Assembly: GCA_035430005.1 (NCBI GenBank)
Contig: DAOMFV010000004.1
Coordinates: forward strand, 21,497 to 85,496
Reading direction: 5' to 3'
Source of the DNA: JAEUIE01 sp035430005
GTDB lineage: Bacteria; Planctomycetota; Planctomycetia; Gemmatales; HRBIN36
Length of the DNA stretch: 64,000 nt
Part shown: positions 8,351 through 18,272 of the stretch, one piece after another
Layout of the letters: each line of letters opens with the position of its first letter
Position numbering within the stretch: the first letter of the stretch is position 1
Position numbers and translations under genes: made by a program
Notes under the pieces: model-generated
What the model was told of the DNA's origin: nothing
What the model saw: only the letters and a program-made list of their open reading frames with translations
The model's database searches: none

Positions 8351-10219
8351 TTACTTGGCTGGGGCCGGCATCTGAGCAGCAGGAGCAGCATCCTTCGCCG
8401 GGGCAGCGGCTGGGGCTACGCTGCCGCCACAGCTGTTGCAGCTATTGCATTCAGAAGCGCAACCACAGTGACCACGACGTGAGAACAAGCTGGAGAGCCT
8501 GTCGCATAAGCTGGGCTTGCACGGTTTGCAGGCGTCAGCACAAGGGGCAGCCTTGGCACAACCGCAATTGCTGGCACAAGCCTTGCAAGGATCGACGCAA
8601 GCGGGCTGGCACACTTCAACGCGGCGGGCAACCTTTTTGCAGACATCAACGCAGGTCGTTACTGGAACTCGCTTGCAGACCTTGACAGGAACGCATTCGG
8701 TCACACAGTAAGGAACCTTCACAGTGCAGGTGCTGCATACTTGCTTGGGGACGCACACAGCGACAGTCTTGGTCACAGTCACAGGAACCGTCTTGCAGAC
8801 CGTGTAAGGAACGCGAGTCGTGACTTGTTCCTGAACCATGCGGGTGACAGTGACGGGAACCTGGCGAGTCACTTGTTCCATACGGCGAGTCTGAACAGGA
8901 ATCCGCTGAATGACAGTTTCAGTAACTGTACGGGGAACGTTCACGGTTTCAGTGCGGGTAACCCAGGCACCTTCCTGGAAGGTGGTGTTGCCGATAGCTT
9001 CGCCGCCGGTAGCAGGAGCACCAGCACCGTTGCCGCCGTTAGCAGCACCATTGCCGTTACCGCAGCCACCGATGACATTGCCATTGGCATCAAGGTACTT
9101 GCCGGACATATCGCTGGCATAAGTACGACCCTTGCTGTCAACCCAAGCACCCTTGGCGTTGCGGGTCACGTTCTTGTGTTCGACGATGTTCTCTGACACC
9201 ATCTTGGTGACGGTATAAGGAACACGGCGGGTTTCAGTCACAGGAATGCTCTTCATCACCTTGGTAGGAACCTGTTTGGTAACGTTCTCAGTCACCATAC
9301 GGGTCACCTGAACCTGCTCCTGAACGGTGCGGGTCTTGTTAACCGTGCGGGTTTCCATGTGATCAGGCTCTTTGCAAACCTGTAGCTTCACAGCGCCGCT
9401 CTTCTTGCAGGTTGCGCCGGTGCAGGGATCGGTGAAGCAAGATGGGTCTTCATGAACCAACTTGATATGGCTCTTGCCGGGAACGCAGACCGTTTCGCAA
9501 GTCGGTTCGCAGACCTTCTTGCAAACCGTCTTGGTTTCGCAAACAGGACGGCAGACCTTTTCGCAAACAGTCTTCGTGCCGCACTCTTCAACCTGGCGGC
9601 AGGTCGTGACCTGGCAATCCTTGTAGCAGGTCTCGCAGACCGGCTTGCAGACCGTGCGATGGCATTCCTTCACTTCACAGATCTGATGGCAGACCTGGAA
9701 CTTCACGCAACGGGTCTGAGGATCGTCGATCGTGCGGCAAACCACCTTGGCGCAGTCCTTATAGGTGGTTTCGCAGACCGGCTTGCATTCCGTGATCGTC
9801 TTCATGACGGTTTCGCAGACCGGCTTGCAGACAGTCTTCACGCAATCCTTATAGCAGGTCTCTTGAACGACCTTGTTGCAGGTTTGTTCAACCTGACGAT
9901 ATTGTACTTCATTCACAGTCTTGGTCGTGGTGCGCTGCTCGTCCCGATAAGCGGTCCGGGTAACGTTGCGCATTTGCACTTCTTCCACCGTCTGGTAGGT
10001 GGTGTGCTGGCGTTTTTCAATGACGGTATCATAGACCGTCTCGTAGCGGGCGCTGTTGCCCAGTCGGAAATTGGCCAAACCGCTGAAGAGGCCTGAGCCT
10101 CCACAGCCCGTGGTAACGTTTGATGAACCACAAGCTCCGCAGTCGCCAGCCCAGGCCATCGGGGCCAGGGTACACGCGACGACCGCAGACAGCAGAGGCG
10201 CTATGAAGCGCTTAAACAT
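8351..10219 (-). CDS. Secreted cysteine-rich YTV-type repeat protein
   Basis: This 622-residue protein has a clear signal peptide (MFKRFIAPLLSAVVACTLAP, ending near AWAG) and then consists almost wholly of short degenerate repeats. The N-terminal half is built on units like VCKPVCET, CYKDC and KTVCEKVC; the second half on units such as VPYTVCK, RRVPYTVTK and PVTVTRMV. The VPYTV motif and high cysteine content fit the planctomycete YTV domain described in Rhodopirellula and thought to occur in surface or wall-like proteins. A Gly/Asn-rich spacer near residues 385-410 separates two repeat blocks. AAGGAGG lies about 9 bases before the ATG. Disulfide cross-linking at the cell surface is an inference. 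Confidence 0.8.
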   Translation of the reverse strand: MFKRFIAPLLSAVVACTLAPMAWAGDCGACGSSNVTTGCGGSGLFSGLANFRLGNSARYETVYDTVIEKRQHTTYQTVEEVQMRNVTRTAYRDEQRTTTKTVNEVQYRQVEQTCNKVVQETCYKDCVKTVCKPVCETVMKTITECKPVCETTYKDCAKVVCRTIDDPQTRCVKFQVCHQICEVKECHRTVCKPVCETCYKDCQVTTCRQVEECGTKTVCEKVCRPVCETKTVCKKVCEPTCETVCVPGKSHIKLVHEDPSCFTDPCTGATCKKSGAVKLQVCKEPDHMETRTVNKTRTVQEQVQVTRMVTENVTKQVPTKVMKSIPVTETRRVPYTVTKMVSENIVEHKNVTRNAKGAWVDSKGRTYASDMSGKYLDANGNVIGGCGNGNGAANGGNGAGAPATGGEAIGNTTFQEGAWVTRTETVNVPRTVTETVIQRIPVQTRRMEQVTRQVPVTVTRMVQEQVTTRVPYTVCKTVPVTVTKTVAVCVPKQVCSTCTVKVPYCVTECVPVKVCKRVPVTTCVDVCKKVARRVEVCQPACVDPCKACASNCGCAKAAPCADACKPCKPSLCDRLSSLFSRRGHCGCASECNSCNSCGGSVAPAAAPAKDAAPAAQMPAPAK

Positions 10220-10696
10220 GGACGGGAGCCTCCTTGCACTCCGAGGTGTTGAGCCGACCCTGCATCATGCTGTCGAGACTCAGAGTTCGTGCCGCAACTC
10301 TGGTTCGACTGGTGCCGAGGTACGATCCCGGATGTCCTGGATCGGCCCGTTACTATTCGCACTGACCATATCGTCTCCTCTGGTTCCTCCCATCGCCCCA
10401 GCCCTCCATGAATGCCACGACTCTCTCACGAATTCGTTCCAGAGATGCTTGACATGAGTACGAAGAGGAATGCGACTATGGTGCCGTGCAAACGCATCGT
10501 GGCGAGAGTGACGGTTGTAGGGGGAGGGGGATTGCAGGGGGCGAAGGGTGGGGCGGGATTCGATCAAGATAACTCGAACTGTTAGTTGCGAACGAAGAGA
10601 GGAGGGTTATTCTGGCCGCCTAGGCATACTTTAGACCAATTCCGTTGAATATATTAAGGCAACGAAATGACCTTGATATTAGATCTACCGGGCCAA
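10220..10696. other. Long gene-free region upstream of the YTV-type gene
   Basis: These 477 bases hold no convincing gene; open frames on both strands look non-coding. The half nearest the YTV-type gene should carry its promoter and leader on the minus strand, but I cannot mark a reliable promoter. A purine-rich GGGGGAGGGGGATTGCAGGGGG stretch occurs near 10520-10545, and the half nearest the S41 gene is more AT-rich. The length is notable for this compact region. Confidence 0.5.
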
Positions 10697-12298
10697 CTAC
10701 TTGCTCAATATTTTCACTGCTGCCGCCATTACCGGATCGTTGCGGATGTCGTCCATCTTGGTGGGCTCAAGAGAATCGGCTGGTCGAGTGTCGTGTTCAA
10801 ACCACCAGGCACGGATTTGCCGGCGCATCTGGTTCGGGAGCACCACTTCTACATCGGGCCGAACACCCCAGTCGTCGTTGGAGGTGGCCCCAGGCATGCG
10901 GTGCAAGTTCTTCCCGCTGGGCCGCATGAAAACGCCCACTGTCAAGCGATATGAGTAACGTATGCCGTAAGCGTTCTCTCTCTCACGGCTGTTGTTCTGT
11001 TGGATCGTCGATTTGCCTCGAGATCGCTGGCCGATGATCGTCGCCCGCTTATGATCCTGCAAGGCAGCTGCAATCAATTCCGCGGCACCAGAGGTATCAG
11101 GCCCAATGAGCACCGCCAGTGGCAAATCGAGGCAGTGGCTCGCTTCCTTGCCGGAACGATATTCCCTGCGCGGTTCCACTCGATTGACATCATCAGTTTC
11201 ACTATTGCGGTGGTTTGTCTTGGCAATCAATACGTCGCCGTTCAGAAAGAAGCCAGCCAGGTCTGCTGAATACTCGGGCACTCCGCTGGGGCAATCGCGC
11301 AGATCGAGGATAAGCCCCTTGAGGCCATTTTCCTTCAACTGATAGACGATCTCCATGATGCGCTGTGGGGGCGTTTGAATAGTTCCCAATCGAAGGAGAG
11401 CAATGCGGCGAGGGTAATCCACCCAGTAGTCCCACTCGCCCTCGCCAGTAGGTCGATACCCCAGGGTCATCGTTTCGCGATCAAACTCGCTGCCAATGAT
11501 GACCAGTTCACTGTTATCAATGGTTTGACGGGGGGTGGCGACATCAATGGTCTTCTTGACCCCTTGGAGGTTGCGTATTGTCAGTGTTAACCCTTCTCGT
11601 TGGCGTGCCATGATCGTCATGGTGGCATTGACCTGAGCCGTCGGTGTGTTCGGAGCGATAGGCTGATGATTCTTACCGATCTCCAGCAGTTCATCGCCCG
11701 GTCGAAGGCCTTGTTTATGAGCTGGGCCATCGATGGTGACGTTGCGAACGAAGTAGCTGCCGCCCAGAGGTTTGTCTTCTAGGAACAAGCCGATGCCCAC
11801 TCCCGATTCATAGGTGGCGCGTGTGGCAGGATCGACTTCGGAATAGTTCGAAAAGATATCGAGTGATCGGAAGACAGCATGCATGCTGGCATGTATGCCT
11901 CTTTCCCCCTGGATCAGTGGCATATCCCCTATTGCTTCCCGGGCCCGCTCGAGTTTCTCAGACAGTTTGTTTCCCGGAACAGTCTTGAAGTAAATATCTG
12001 GATCACGCACCAGGGTATCAGGAGGAACAATACTGCCGGCACGATAAAGGCCCAACAGCGCTCGTCCCGCCAAGGCAGTCTCAGGGATGGCTTCAAAGTG
12101 ATAGTCGGCGGAAATGGTCGTCAGAATCGGACCGATGACCTTGGCGTACTCTTCGACAGTCCGAGTTGTCGCTGCCCTCAATCTCGAGTCTTGTGGTGGA
12201 CGGACCTTGGGGTTCTTATCCTGAGCCAGTGGCTGAGAAAGCAGCACCAACATCGTCAACAACGACACAACCCCGGGGAGTACGCCAGCACGAACCAT
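10697..12298 (-). CDS. S41-family (C-terminal processing) peptidase with PDZ domain
   Basis: From the ATG at 12298 the protein is about 533 residues with a signal peptide (GVVSLLTMLVLLSQPLAQ). A PDZ domain (GPAHKQGLRPGDELLEIGK) lies around residues 195-270 and an S41 protease core follows. The catalytic Ser is in GPDTSGAAELIAAAL near residue 403 and the catalytic Lys in GQRSRGKSTI near 428, as in CtpA/Prc proteases that cleave proteins at their C-terminal ends in the periplasm. The frame stays open upstream to a GTG at 12397, but those extra residues lack a ribosome binding site and would bury the signal peptide, while AGGA precedes 12298. Confidence 0.85.
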   Translation of the reverse strand: MVRAGVLPGVVSLLTMLVLLSQPLAQDKNPKVRPPQDSRLRAATTRTVEEYAKVIGPILTTISADYHFEAIPETALAGRALLGLYRAGSIVPPDTLVRDPDIYFKTVPGNKLSEKLERAREAIGDMPLIQGERGIHASMHAVFRSLDIFSNYSEVDPATRATYESGVGIGLFLEDKPLGGSYFVRNVTIDGPAHKQGLRPGDELLEIGKNHQPIAPNTPTAQVNATMTIMARQREGLTLTIRNLQGVKKTIDVATPRQTIDNSELVIIGSEFDRETMTLGYRPTGEGEWDYWVDYPRRIALLRLGTIQTPPQRIMEIVYQLKENGLKGLILDLRDCPSGVPEYSADLAGFFLNGDVLIAKTNHRNSETDDVNRVEPRREYRSGKEASHCLDLPLAVLIGPDTSGAAELIAAALQDHKRATIIGQRSRGKSTIQQNNSRERENAYGIRYSYRLTVGVFMRPSGKNLHRMPGATSNDDWGVRPDVEVVLPNQMRRQIRAWWFEHDTRPADSLEPTKMDDIRNDPVMAAAVKILSK

Positions 12299-12399
12299 AG
12301 CAACATTCCTAGTGGTCTCTTTATCGTACATCATCCCACACTGTTCGAGAAGGCAGAAGTCGCATGGTTCCTCCCTTTGCGAAGAGGGGAGAAACACTA

Positions 12400-13053
12400 T
12401 TAAAACTTCAGATGATGCACCACCGCCGGCGGCACATTTAGCATCACCTTGCGTGCATGCATCTGATGCTTCTTGATCTCACGAGCGAAGTGCCGATCAA
12501 TCAGGCTCAGCCGTTGTCGCTCTTTGCCACGAACGAAAGGCCGTTTGATTTTCCGGATGGCGACATATTCAAAGAAGGCAAACGTCGCCCCGGGGGCAGC
12601 CAGGCGGTGAATGCTGTTCCAGATCTCGCGCACCAACTTGATGGGGAAATTGTTGAAGGGCAAACCGCTAATGATGTGCTGATAGACGTCATGCCCAGGC
12701 AACTGTTGCACCGGAGCGTGGAAAATGCGAAAACGTTCGGGCGGACTTTCGATGGAGGAAGGATTCAATACTCTGAATCGTTCACACAGCAGCTTGACGA
12801 AGTCGCCATTGATCTCAACGACATCGAACTGATCGCCATCTTTCAGGAAGGGGATGATCTGGGCTGTGACTGGGCCGGTGCCCCCACCGATTTCGAGGAT
12901 ACGGGCGGGGGCACGGTCGCCTTTCAGGTTCGCAGCAAGCTCTCTCCCCAGGTAGCTGCTGCTGGGCATAAGCGACCCGGTGTGGAAGAAGTCCTTACGG
13001 AATGCCTGCCACATCGCCATGCGCTCCGCGAGGAAGCCCATCTTGCCGCTCAT
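12400..13053 (-). CDS. SAM-dependent methyltransferase, phospholipid N-methyltransferase-like
   Basis: This 217-residue class I methyltransferase has the SAM-binding motif ILEIGGGTGPVTAQI near residues 51-65 and an acidic ribose-binding position in DVVEINGDF. The N-terminal text GSLMPSSSYLGRELA and the later IISGLPFNNFP resemble the PmtA group of bacterial phosphatidylethanolamine N-methyltransferases, which act at the membrane face and share features with rRNA adenine dimethyltransferases. Phospholipid as substrate is therefore likely but not proven. Its ATG overlaps the stop of the upstream inositol-phosphatase-like gene by four bases (ATGA), so the two are probably translated together. Confidence 0.7.
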   Translation of the reverse strand: MSGKMGFLAERMAMWQAFRKDFFHTGSLMPSSSYLGRELAANLKGDRAPARILEIGGGTGPVTAQIIPFLKDGDQFDVVEINGDFVKLLCERFRVLNPSSIESPPERFRIFHAPVQQLPGHDVYQHIISGLPFNNFPIKLVREIWNSIHRLAAPGATFAFFEYVAIRKIKRPFVRGKERQRLSLIDRHFAREIKKHQMHARKVMLNVPPAVVHHLKF

Positions 13054-13862
13054 GGCCGGCCTCCTGAGATGACAGCCTGTAGGCCACGCAACAGCTCGCC
13101 ATGCAGTGCTCCATTGCTTGAGACAAAGACCGTTTCTTCTAACGGATCGTAAGTCGTGCCATCCACCTGACTTATGCGGCCGCCCGCTTCTTCAACCAGC
13201 ACGATCCCGGCTGCAATGTCCCACGGGCAAATCTGGAAGGCAAAGAAACCATCGAGACGACCTGCGGCGACGTAGGCAAGGTTGAGTGCCGACGAACCGG
13301 TACGCCGCATGCCCTGGCTTTCGTAGCCAAACCACTTCCAAGCTTCGATAACGTGCTCATTGCCCCGCAGATTGGCGGGGAAGCCGACAGCAATCAAGGC
13401 ATCACTCAACGAACCGGAGCGGGTACACTTCAATTGTACGCCACTTAACGTCGCCCCCTGCCCACGTACTGCGGAGAAGAGCTCATTCCGGCTCGGATCG
13501 TAGATAACCCCCAGAACCACTTCGTGATTGACGACTAGTCCGATGGAGACGGCATAACAGGGGAAGTCATGAACGTAGTTCGTGGTGCCATCAAGCGGAT
13601 CGACGACCCAGAGGGGCTTCTGACTCTGTAGTAATACTTGCTTCTCAGCTAACGGTGTCTCTTCTCCGAGAAAGCTGTGGTCGGGAAAGGCAGTCATCAA
13701 GACTTCCTTGACTGCTTTCTGGGCAGCATGATCGGCATCGGTCACGAGATCAAACTTCCCCTTTTCCTTCACCGCAAACTTTCGCCGCCAGGCACGAAGT
13801 TGCTCCCCCCCGGCCCGGGCAGCTTGCTCAGCGATCGGCAACATATTCAGGTAATTGTGCAT
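13050..13862 (-). CDS. Inositol monophosphatase family protein
   Basis: The 270-residue protein has all metal-binding motifs of the inositol monophosphatase/SuhB/CysQ superfamily: GEET near residue 67, DPLDGTTN near residue 88 and WDIAAG near 214. These residues bind Mg2+ and hydrolyse a phosphate monoester. Which substrate is used (inositol-1-phosphate, PAP, histidinol phosphate or another) cannot be told from these motifs. It is the first gene of a two-gene unit with the phospholipid-methyltransferase-like gene and is divergent from the PVC cytochrome gene across 109 bases that should hold both promoters. Confidence 0.85.
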   Translation of the reverse strand: MHNYLNMLPIAEQAARAGGEQLRAWRRKFAVKEKGKFDLVTDADHAAQKAVKEVLMTAFPDHSFLGEETPLAEKQVLLQSQKPLWVVDPLDGTTNYVHDFPCYAVSIGLVVNHEVVLGVIYDPSRNELFSAVRGQGATLSGVQLKCTRSGSLSDALIAVGFPANLRGNEHVIEAWKWFGYESQGMRRTGSSALNLAYVAAGRLDGFFAFQICPWDIAAGIVLVEEAGGRISQVDGTTYDPLEETVFVSSNGALHGELLRGLQAVISGGRP

Positions 13863-13971
13863 GATGTCAGGATATAGACGAAGAGAAAGAGAGAACCCTC
13901 GCCCTGAAGGCTTTCCTCTGTTATGCTTTCCTCATCCCCAAGTGCATGGGGGCTTTGGCGGTGAGGTCTTT

Positions 13972-16956
13972 ATGGTTCCCCGTACCAGCATCGTGCTTTT
14001 GATCAGTGGCTTGTTCATCGGCCTGGCTTCGACCGCCCCCGCTGATCCACCAGCCCAGTTCGACCTCGCCAAGCATGTGCAACTACCGCCCGGCTTCGTC
14101 ATCGAGAAGATCGCCGGGCCGCCGTTAGTGAAGCATCCGCTGCACGTTACTTTCGATGATAAAGACCGCTGTTACGTTACCGAAATGGCTGGGGTCAATC
14201 GCAACCGGCAGGAACTCGAGAAGGAACTGCCCAACGGCATCAGGCGGCTGACCAGCAGTAAAAACGATGGCGTCTACGATCAGGCGACGCAGTTTGCTGA
14301 CAAGATGACCTTCCCCGCCGGCATCCTCTGGCACCAGGGAGCGATCTACACCACCTCGTTCCCCTATTTGTGGAAGTTGATCGACAAAGACGATGATGGC
14401 ATCGCCGATGAACGCATCCCTCTCGTCGGCAAGTTTGGCTCCGTTGGCAACGCTGCTGATCTACACGGCCCACAACTCGGCCCCGATGGCTGGCTCTACT
14501 TCTGCAACGGCCGCAATGGGCATAGCGTGACGCTGGGCGATGGTACCAAGTTAGAAGGCCGAGCGTCGGGCCTGTATCGCTGCAAGACCGATGGCAGCGG
14601 ACTGGAACGAGTCTTCGCCGGCGGTATGGATAATCCGGTCGAGGTCGCCTTCACCCCGGCCGGCGAACCGCTGGTCTGTACGAACCTCATCCTCAATAGC
14701 CCCCGCCATGATGGCATTCTCTTCGGCCTCGAAGGAGCGGTCTATCCTTACGATGTACGAGCAGTCAAAGAGTTGAAGTGGACGGGGCAGTACCTGCCCA
14801 TCATGGGGGAACTCGGTTGGGTGGCGGTGTCGAGCATTGTGCGTCTGGACGCGTTATTCAGCAAATGGGGAGACAACTACAAGGACAAATACTACACAGC
14901 AGAGTTTAACACTCACAGTGTTCGTTCACATACCATCACACGCAATGGAGCCAGTTTCACTCTAAAGTCAGAGCCGTTCCTGACGTGTACTCATCCAGAT
15001 TTCCATCCGACACAAATACTGCAAGGCCCAGATGGCAATATGATTCTCGTTGACACAGGTGGATGGTTCCGCAATGGTTGTCCCACCTCGCAGATTTCCA
15101 AGCCCAATGTGGAAGGGGGCATATATCGCATCAAAAGAAAGAGAGAACCACAATCAGGCAACCCAGTGCAGATTGATACGATCACAACCATACATAAGCC
15201 GGAAGAGCAACTATCGAACTTTTGGGCCGACGCTCGATCCCTCTCCGAAAAGGTCGACCCCAAGAAGATGGCTGATTTTCGGCGTTACCTCAACCATAGA
15301 TTGGACATTCAACTCACCGCCCTCCGTTTCATCGGACAGTACCGTGACACCGAGGCAGCAGAAGCTGTCATCAAGTTGCTTGAACACGAGCACCCCGCGA
15401 TTCGACGAGAAGCAGCGCAGACCTTGGGGCGATTGAAGAGTGCTGATGCAGTCGTGCCCCTCGTCAAGGCTCTCGAAACCGCCGACGATCCCTTCCTTGA
15501 ACATGCCCTGATCTATGCCCTCACTCGCATCCAGCAGCCGGGATCCACCTCTGCTGGTCTGGGCCATACTTCGGCAAGGGTGCAGCGCGGGGTGCTCATC
15601 GCTCTCGATCAAATGGGGGACAACGCCCTCTCCTGGGATGCTGTCGCCCCTATGCTCCAGACCAGCGATGCCCGTTTGAAAGAAGCTGCCCTCGATGTCG
15701 TCGCCCGCCGGCCACAGTGGGTCACCGATCTTGCTGACTACGTCGATCGGGAACTCAACAAAAAGAACCTCGATGACAGCCGATTGACCGGCCTCAAGAA
15801 CCTGATCATCGCCCTCGCTCCCCAGGGCCGGATGCAGCAACTCATCGCTGATCGGCTCGCCTGTGAGGATACCACCGGCAACGTCCGTTACATCATCCTC
15901 GAAGCAATGGCTCAGGCTGATCTCTCCAAATGGCCACAACTCTGGAACGGGCCGCTCAAGTCGTTCCTGGGCGAAAAGAAGTACGATCACGATCTCATCA
16001 TGCAAGCGGTGCTGGCTGCGGGAGCAGGCAGCAAAGGGGTGTTCGACAAGGAACTGATGGCTATAGCCGAGACTGCTGACCGACCGATGGCGGTCCGACT
16101 GGCTGCGGCAGGAATTGCACTCCAGGAAGGAAAGCCCGTCAGTGATTCTTTTGTCGGCCATCTGCTTCATGCTCTTCGACCCGATGAAGAGCCAGCGATT
16201 CGACTGGCAGCGGCGAAGGCAATCAGTGTCGCCCATTTCAACCCGGCACAGCTCACCGCCCTGACAAAGCCGATCAAGCTGGCTGGGCCACTGGAACTGT
16301 CTCTGCTGCTGGGACCGTGGGAGTTCTCTTCCGATGGCGCTGACTATGCAGTGCTCGTGCAGGCGCTCGATACCGCCCCCGGCTTGGCAGCGGTACCACT
16401 CGATCGGTTGCAGAAGCTCGTCAAGAAGTTCCCCTCGGAGTTGCGTAGCCGAGCCGAGATGCTGCTCAAGAAAGGCAGGCCCGACCTCGCTGCTCAACAG
16501 GCCCGGCTCGAACAACTCAGGCCACTGCTTACCAGTGGTGACATCAAGAAAGGTCGAGAACTCTTCTTCGGCCCCAAGGCAGTCTGCTCCACCTGTCATC
16601 GGATTGGTACCGAGGGTGGATTGATTGGACCCAACCTTAGCATCATCGGGGCCATCCGTACCCGTGCTGATCTGCTCGAATCGGTCGTCTTCCCCAGTGC
16701 CTCCCTGGCCCGTGGCTTCGAGACAATGGTCATCGTTACCAAGTCAGGCAGAACAATCACGGGCGTCATGACACGGGAAACCGCTGATGCCCTCGTCCTC
16801 ACAAGCAGCCAGCGGGTCGATCAGAAAGTGTTGCGGAACGATATTGAAGAGATGACAGCCTCACCTGTCTCGACGATGCCGGCTGGGATCGATCAGACTC
16901 TTAACCCCGATGAACTGCGTGATCTATTGGCTTACCTCGAAAGCTTGAAGAAATAG
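13972..16956 (+). CDS. PVC-type propeller/HEAT/cytochrome c protein (CxxCH heme protein)
   Basis: From the ATG at 13972 the protein is about 994 residues. It has a signal peptide (IVLLISGLFIGLASTAPA), an N-terminal beta-propeller resembling membrane-bound dehydrogenases (FDLAKHVQLPPGFVIEKIAG; LHGPQLGPDGWLYFCNG), a central HEAT-like alpha-helical repeat region about residues 440-800, and a C-terminal cytochrome c-like domain with one heme motif, CSTCH, near residue 872. This order defines a family expanded in Planctomycetes and Verrucomicrobia, presumed to act in periplasmic electron transfer or carbohydrate oxidation. GGTGAGG precedes 13972; the frame is open further upstream but the signal peptide fixes the start. 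The next gene begins 5 bases after the stop. Confidence 0.88.
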   Translation: MVPRTSIVLLISGLFIGLASTAPADPPAQFDLAKHVQLPPGFVIEKIAGPPLVKHPLHVTFDDKDRCYVTEMAGVNRNRQELEKELPNGIRRLTSSKNDGVYDQATQFADKMTFPAGILWHQGAIYTTSFPYLWKLIDKDDDGIADERIPLVGKFGSVGNAADLHGPQLGPDGWLYFCNGRNGHSVTLGDGTKLEGRASGLYRCKTDGSGLERVFAGGMDNPVEVAFTPAGEPLVCTNLILNSPRHDGILFGLEGAVYPYDVRAVKELKWTGQYLPIMGELGWVAVSSIVRLDALFSKWGDNYKDKYYTAEFNTHSVRSHTITRNGASFTLKSEPFLTCTHPDFHPTQILQGPDGNMILVDTGGWFRNGCPTSQISKPNVEGGIYRIKRKREPQSGNPVQIDTITTIHKPEEQLSNFWADARSLSEKVDPKKMADFRRYLNHRLDIQLTALRFIGQYRDTEAAEAVIKLLEHEHPAIRREAAQTLGRLKSADAVVPLVKALETADDPFLEHALIYALTRIQQPGSTSAGLGHTSARVQRGVLIALDQMGDNALSWDAVAPMLQTSDARLKEAALDVVARRPQWVTDLADYVDRELNKKNLDDSRLTGLKNLIIALAPQGRMQQLIADRLACEDTTGNVRYIILEAMAQADLSKWPQLWNGPLKSFLGEKKYDHDLIMQAVLAAGAGSKGVFDKELMAIAETADRPMAVRLAAAGIALQEGKPVSDSFVGHLLHALRPDEEPAIRLAAAKAISVAHFNPAQLTALTKPIKLAGPLELSLLLGPWEFSSDGADYAVLVQALDTAPGLAAVPLDRLQKLVKKFPSELRSRAEMLLKKGRPDLAAQQARLEQLRPLLTSGDIKKGRELFFGPKAVCSTCHRIGTEGGLIGPNLSIIGAIRTRADLLESVVFPSASLARGFETMVIVTKSGRTITGVMTRETADALVLTSSQRVDQKVLRNDIEEMTASPVSTMPAGIDQTLNPDELRDLLAYLESLKK

Positions 16957-16961
16957 CACCG

Positions 16962-18272
16962 ATGCAACTTACCTTGGAACAAGTGCTCCAGATGGCACCC
17001 GATGAGGCGAGCGCCAAGGCGGGGAAAGCGCTGCAACTCGCCAAGCATTGGCAGAGCCTGGGGCAGAATGATCAGGTCCTCTGGGGCGAGTGCCAGGGCA
17101 GCGCCCTCTACCAGGTAAGGGTTGATCTCAGCAACCTCGGCTACAAGTGCAGTTGCCCCAGTCGCAAGTTTCCGTGCAAACATGTGCTGGGGCTATTCCT
17201 GCTGGCTGTGACCAATCGCAGCGCATTCCTGGAGCAGTCTTCACCACCCTGGGTCGCTGAATGGCTGACCAAACGGCTTGAAGCAACCGGCAAAAAGGAA
17301 GGCAAGGCTGCGGAGAAGGAACTCAAGCCAGTCGATGAGAAGGCCCAACAGAAACGGGCTGAGCAGCGTCATGAACGAGTGTGCGATGGTCTGGAACGAC
17401 TCGATTTGTGGATGAAAGACCTGGTGCGAGGCGGGTTGGCGGGTCTCGAAACCAAAGGCGCTGCCCTTTGGGATGAACAGGCACGTCGGCTAGTGGATGC
17501 TCAAGCTCCCGGCCTTGCCCTGCGTGTACGCCGACTCGGCGAACTGCCAGGCAGCGGGCCAGAATGGCCACGATTGCTGCTGGGAGAGTTGGGGCGCATC
17601 AAGCTCGCTCTACGTGCCTTCGAGCAAATCGAACAACTGGAACCATCGCTAGCCAATGATCTACGGCAGTGGATTGGATGGACGATCACCAGTCAAGAAC
17701 TCGAAAAGGTCGGGGAGAAAGTCATCGATGACTGGCTCATCCTCGGTCAATGGATCGATGAGGAAGACAAATTGCGGGTACAGCGGACGTGGTGTCTGGG
17801 CCAGGCATCAAAGCGACTCACACTGATGCTACAGTTCGTCATCGGGCCCACCTCCTTCCCTATTCCGCTGCTACCCGGCACCCAGCAGCGGGGAGCGATG
17901 ATTTGTTACCCAGGAAGCGGTCGGCAGCGTGCCCAGTTTGCATTTCGAGAGGAACAGGCGGTTCCGATCAAATCGAGCTTTGCCGGTCACGCCACCATCG
18001 AAGCTTTTCTCCTCAGCGTGGCAGTTGATTTAGCTCGTCAGCCCTGGCTTCAGGCGTTCGGGTGTTTACTCAACCAGGTGACGCTGGCTCGATCACAAGA
18101 ACGCTGGTTCCTTCGAGACAGCACCGGTCAATCGCTGCCTCTGATCGACTTTGATGCCTGGAAGCTGCTCGCCCTCTCCGGGGGGCATCCGTTCGACCTC
18201 GCCGGCGAATGGGATGGCATCAAGCTGCGGCCTCTCGGTGTCTTCCTCAATGGGAGCTATCGACTCATCTGA
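16962..18272 (+). CDS. SWIM zinc-finger protein
   Basis: This 436-residue protein carries a SWIM zinc finger near residues 62-75 (CSCPSRKFPCKHVLGL), the CxCx(n)CxH arrangement that binds one zinc and is associated with DNA or protein contacts. The rest is helical and unrecognised; it includes a Lys/Glu-rich linker around residues 105-135. The start is 5 bases after the PVC cytochrome gene and its TGA overlaps the ATG of the next gene by one base. SWIM genes next to DUF5691 genes form a recurrent bacterial neighbourhood, often with MoxR-type AAA and VWA genes; those two partners are absent here. Function is unknown. Confidence 0.8.
   Translation: MQLTLEQVLQMAPDEASAKAGKALQLAKHWQSLGQNDQVLWGECQGSALYQVRVDLSNLGYKCSCPSRKFPCKHVLGLFLLAVTNRSAFLEQSSPPWVAEWLTKRLEATGKKEGKAAEKELKPVDEKAQQKRAEQRHERVCDGLERLDLWMKDLVRGGLAGLETKGAALWDEQARRLVDAQAPGLALRVRRLGELPGSGPEWPRLLLGELGRIKLALRAFEQIEQLEPSLANDLRQWIGWTITSQELEKVGEKVIDDWLILGQWIDEEDKLRVQRTWCLGQASKRLTLMLQFVIGPTSFPIPLLPGTQQRGAMICYPGSGRQRAQFAFREEQAVPIKSSFAGHATIEAFLLSVAVDLARQPWLQAFGCLLNQVTLARSQERWFLRDSTGQSLPLIDFDAWKLLALSGGHPFDLAGEWDGIKLRPLGVFLNGSYRLI

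Noticed and set aside
15211..16599. 462-codon minus-strand frame opposite the PVC cytochrome gene
   Set aside because: The plus strand encodes recognisable HEAT and cytochrome c domains; the minus frame is compositionally biased and has no motif.
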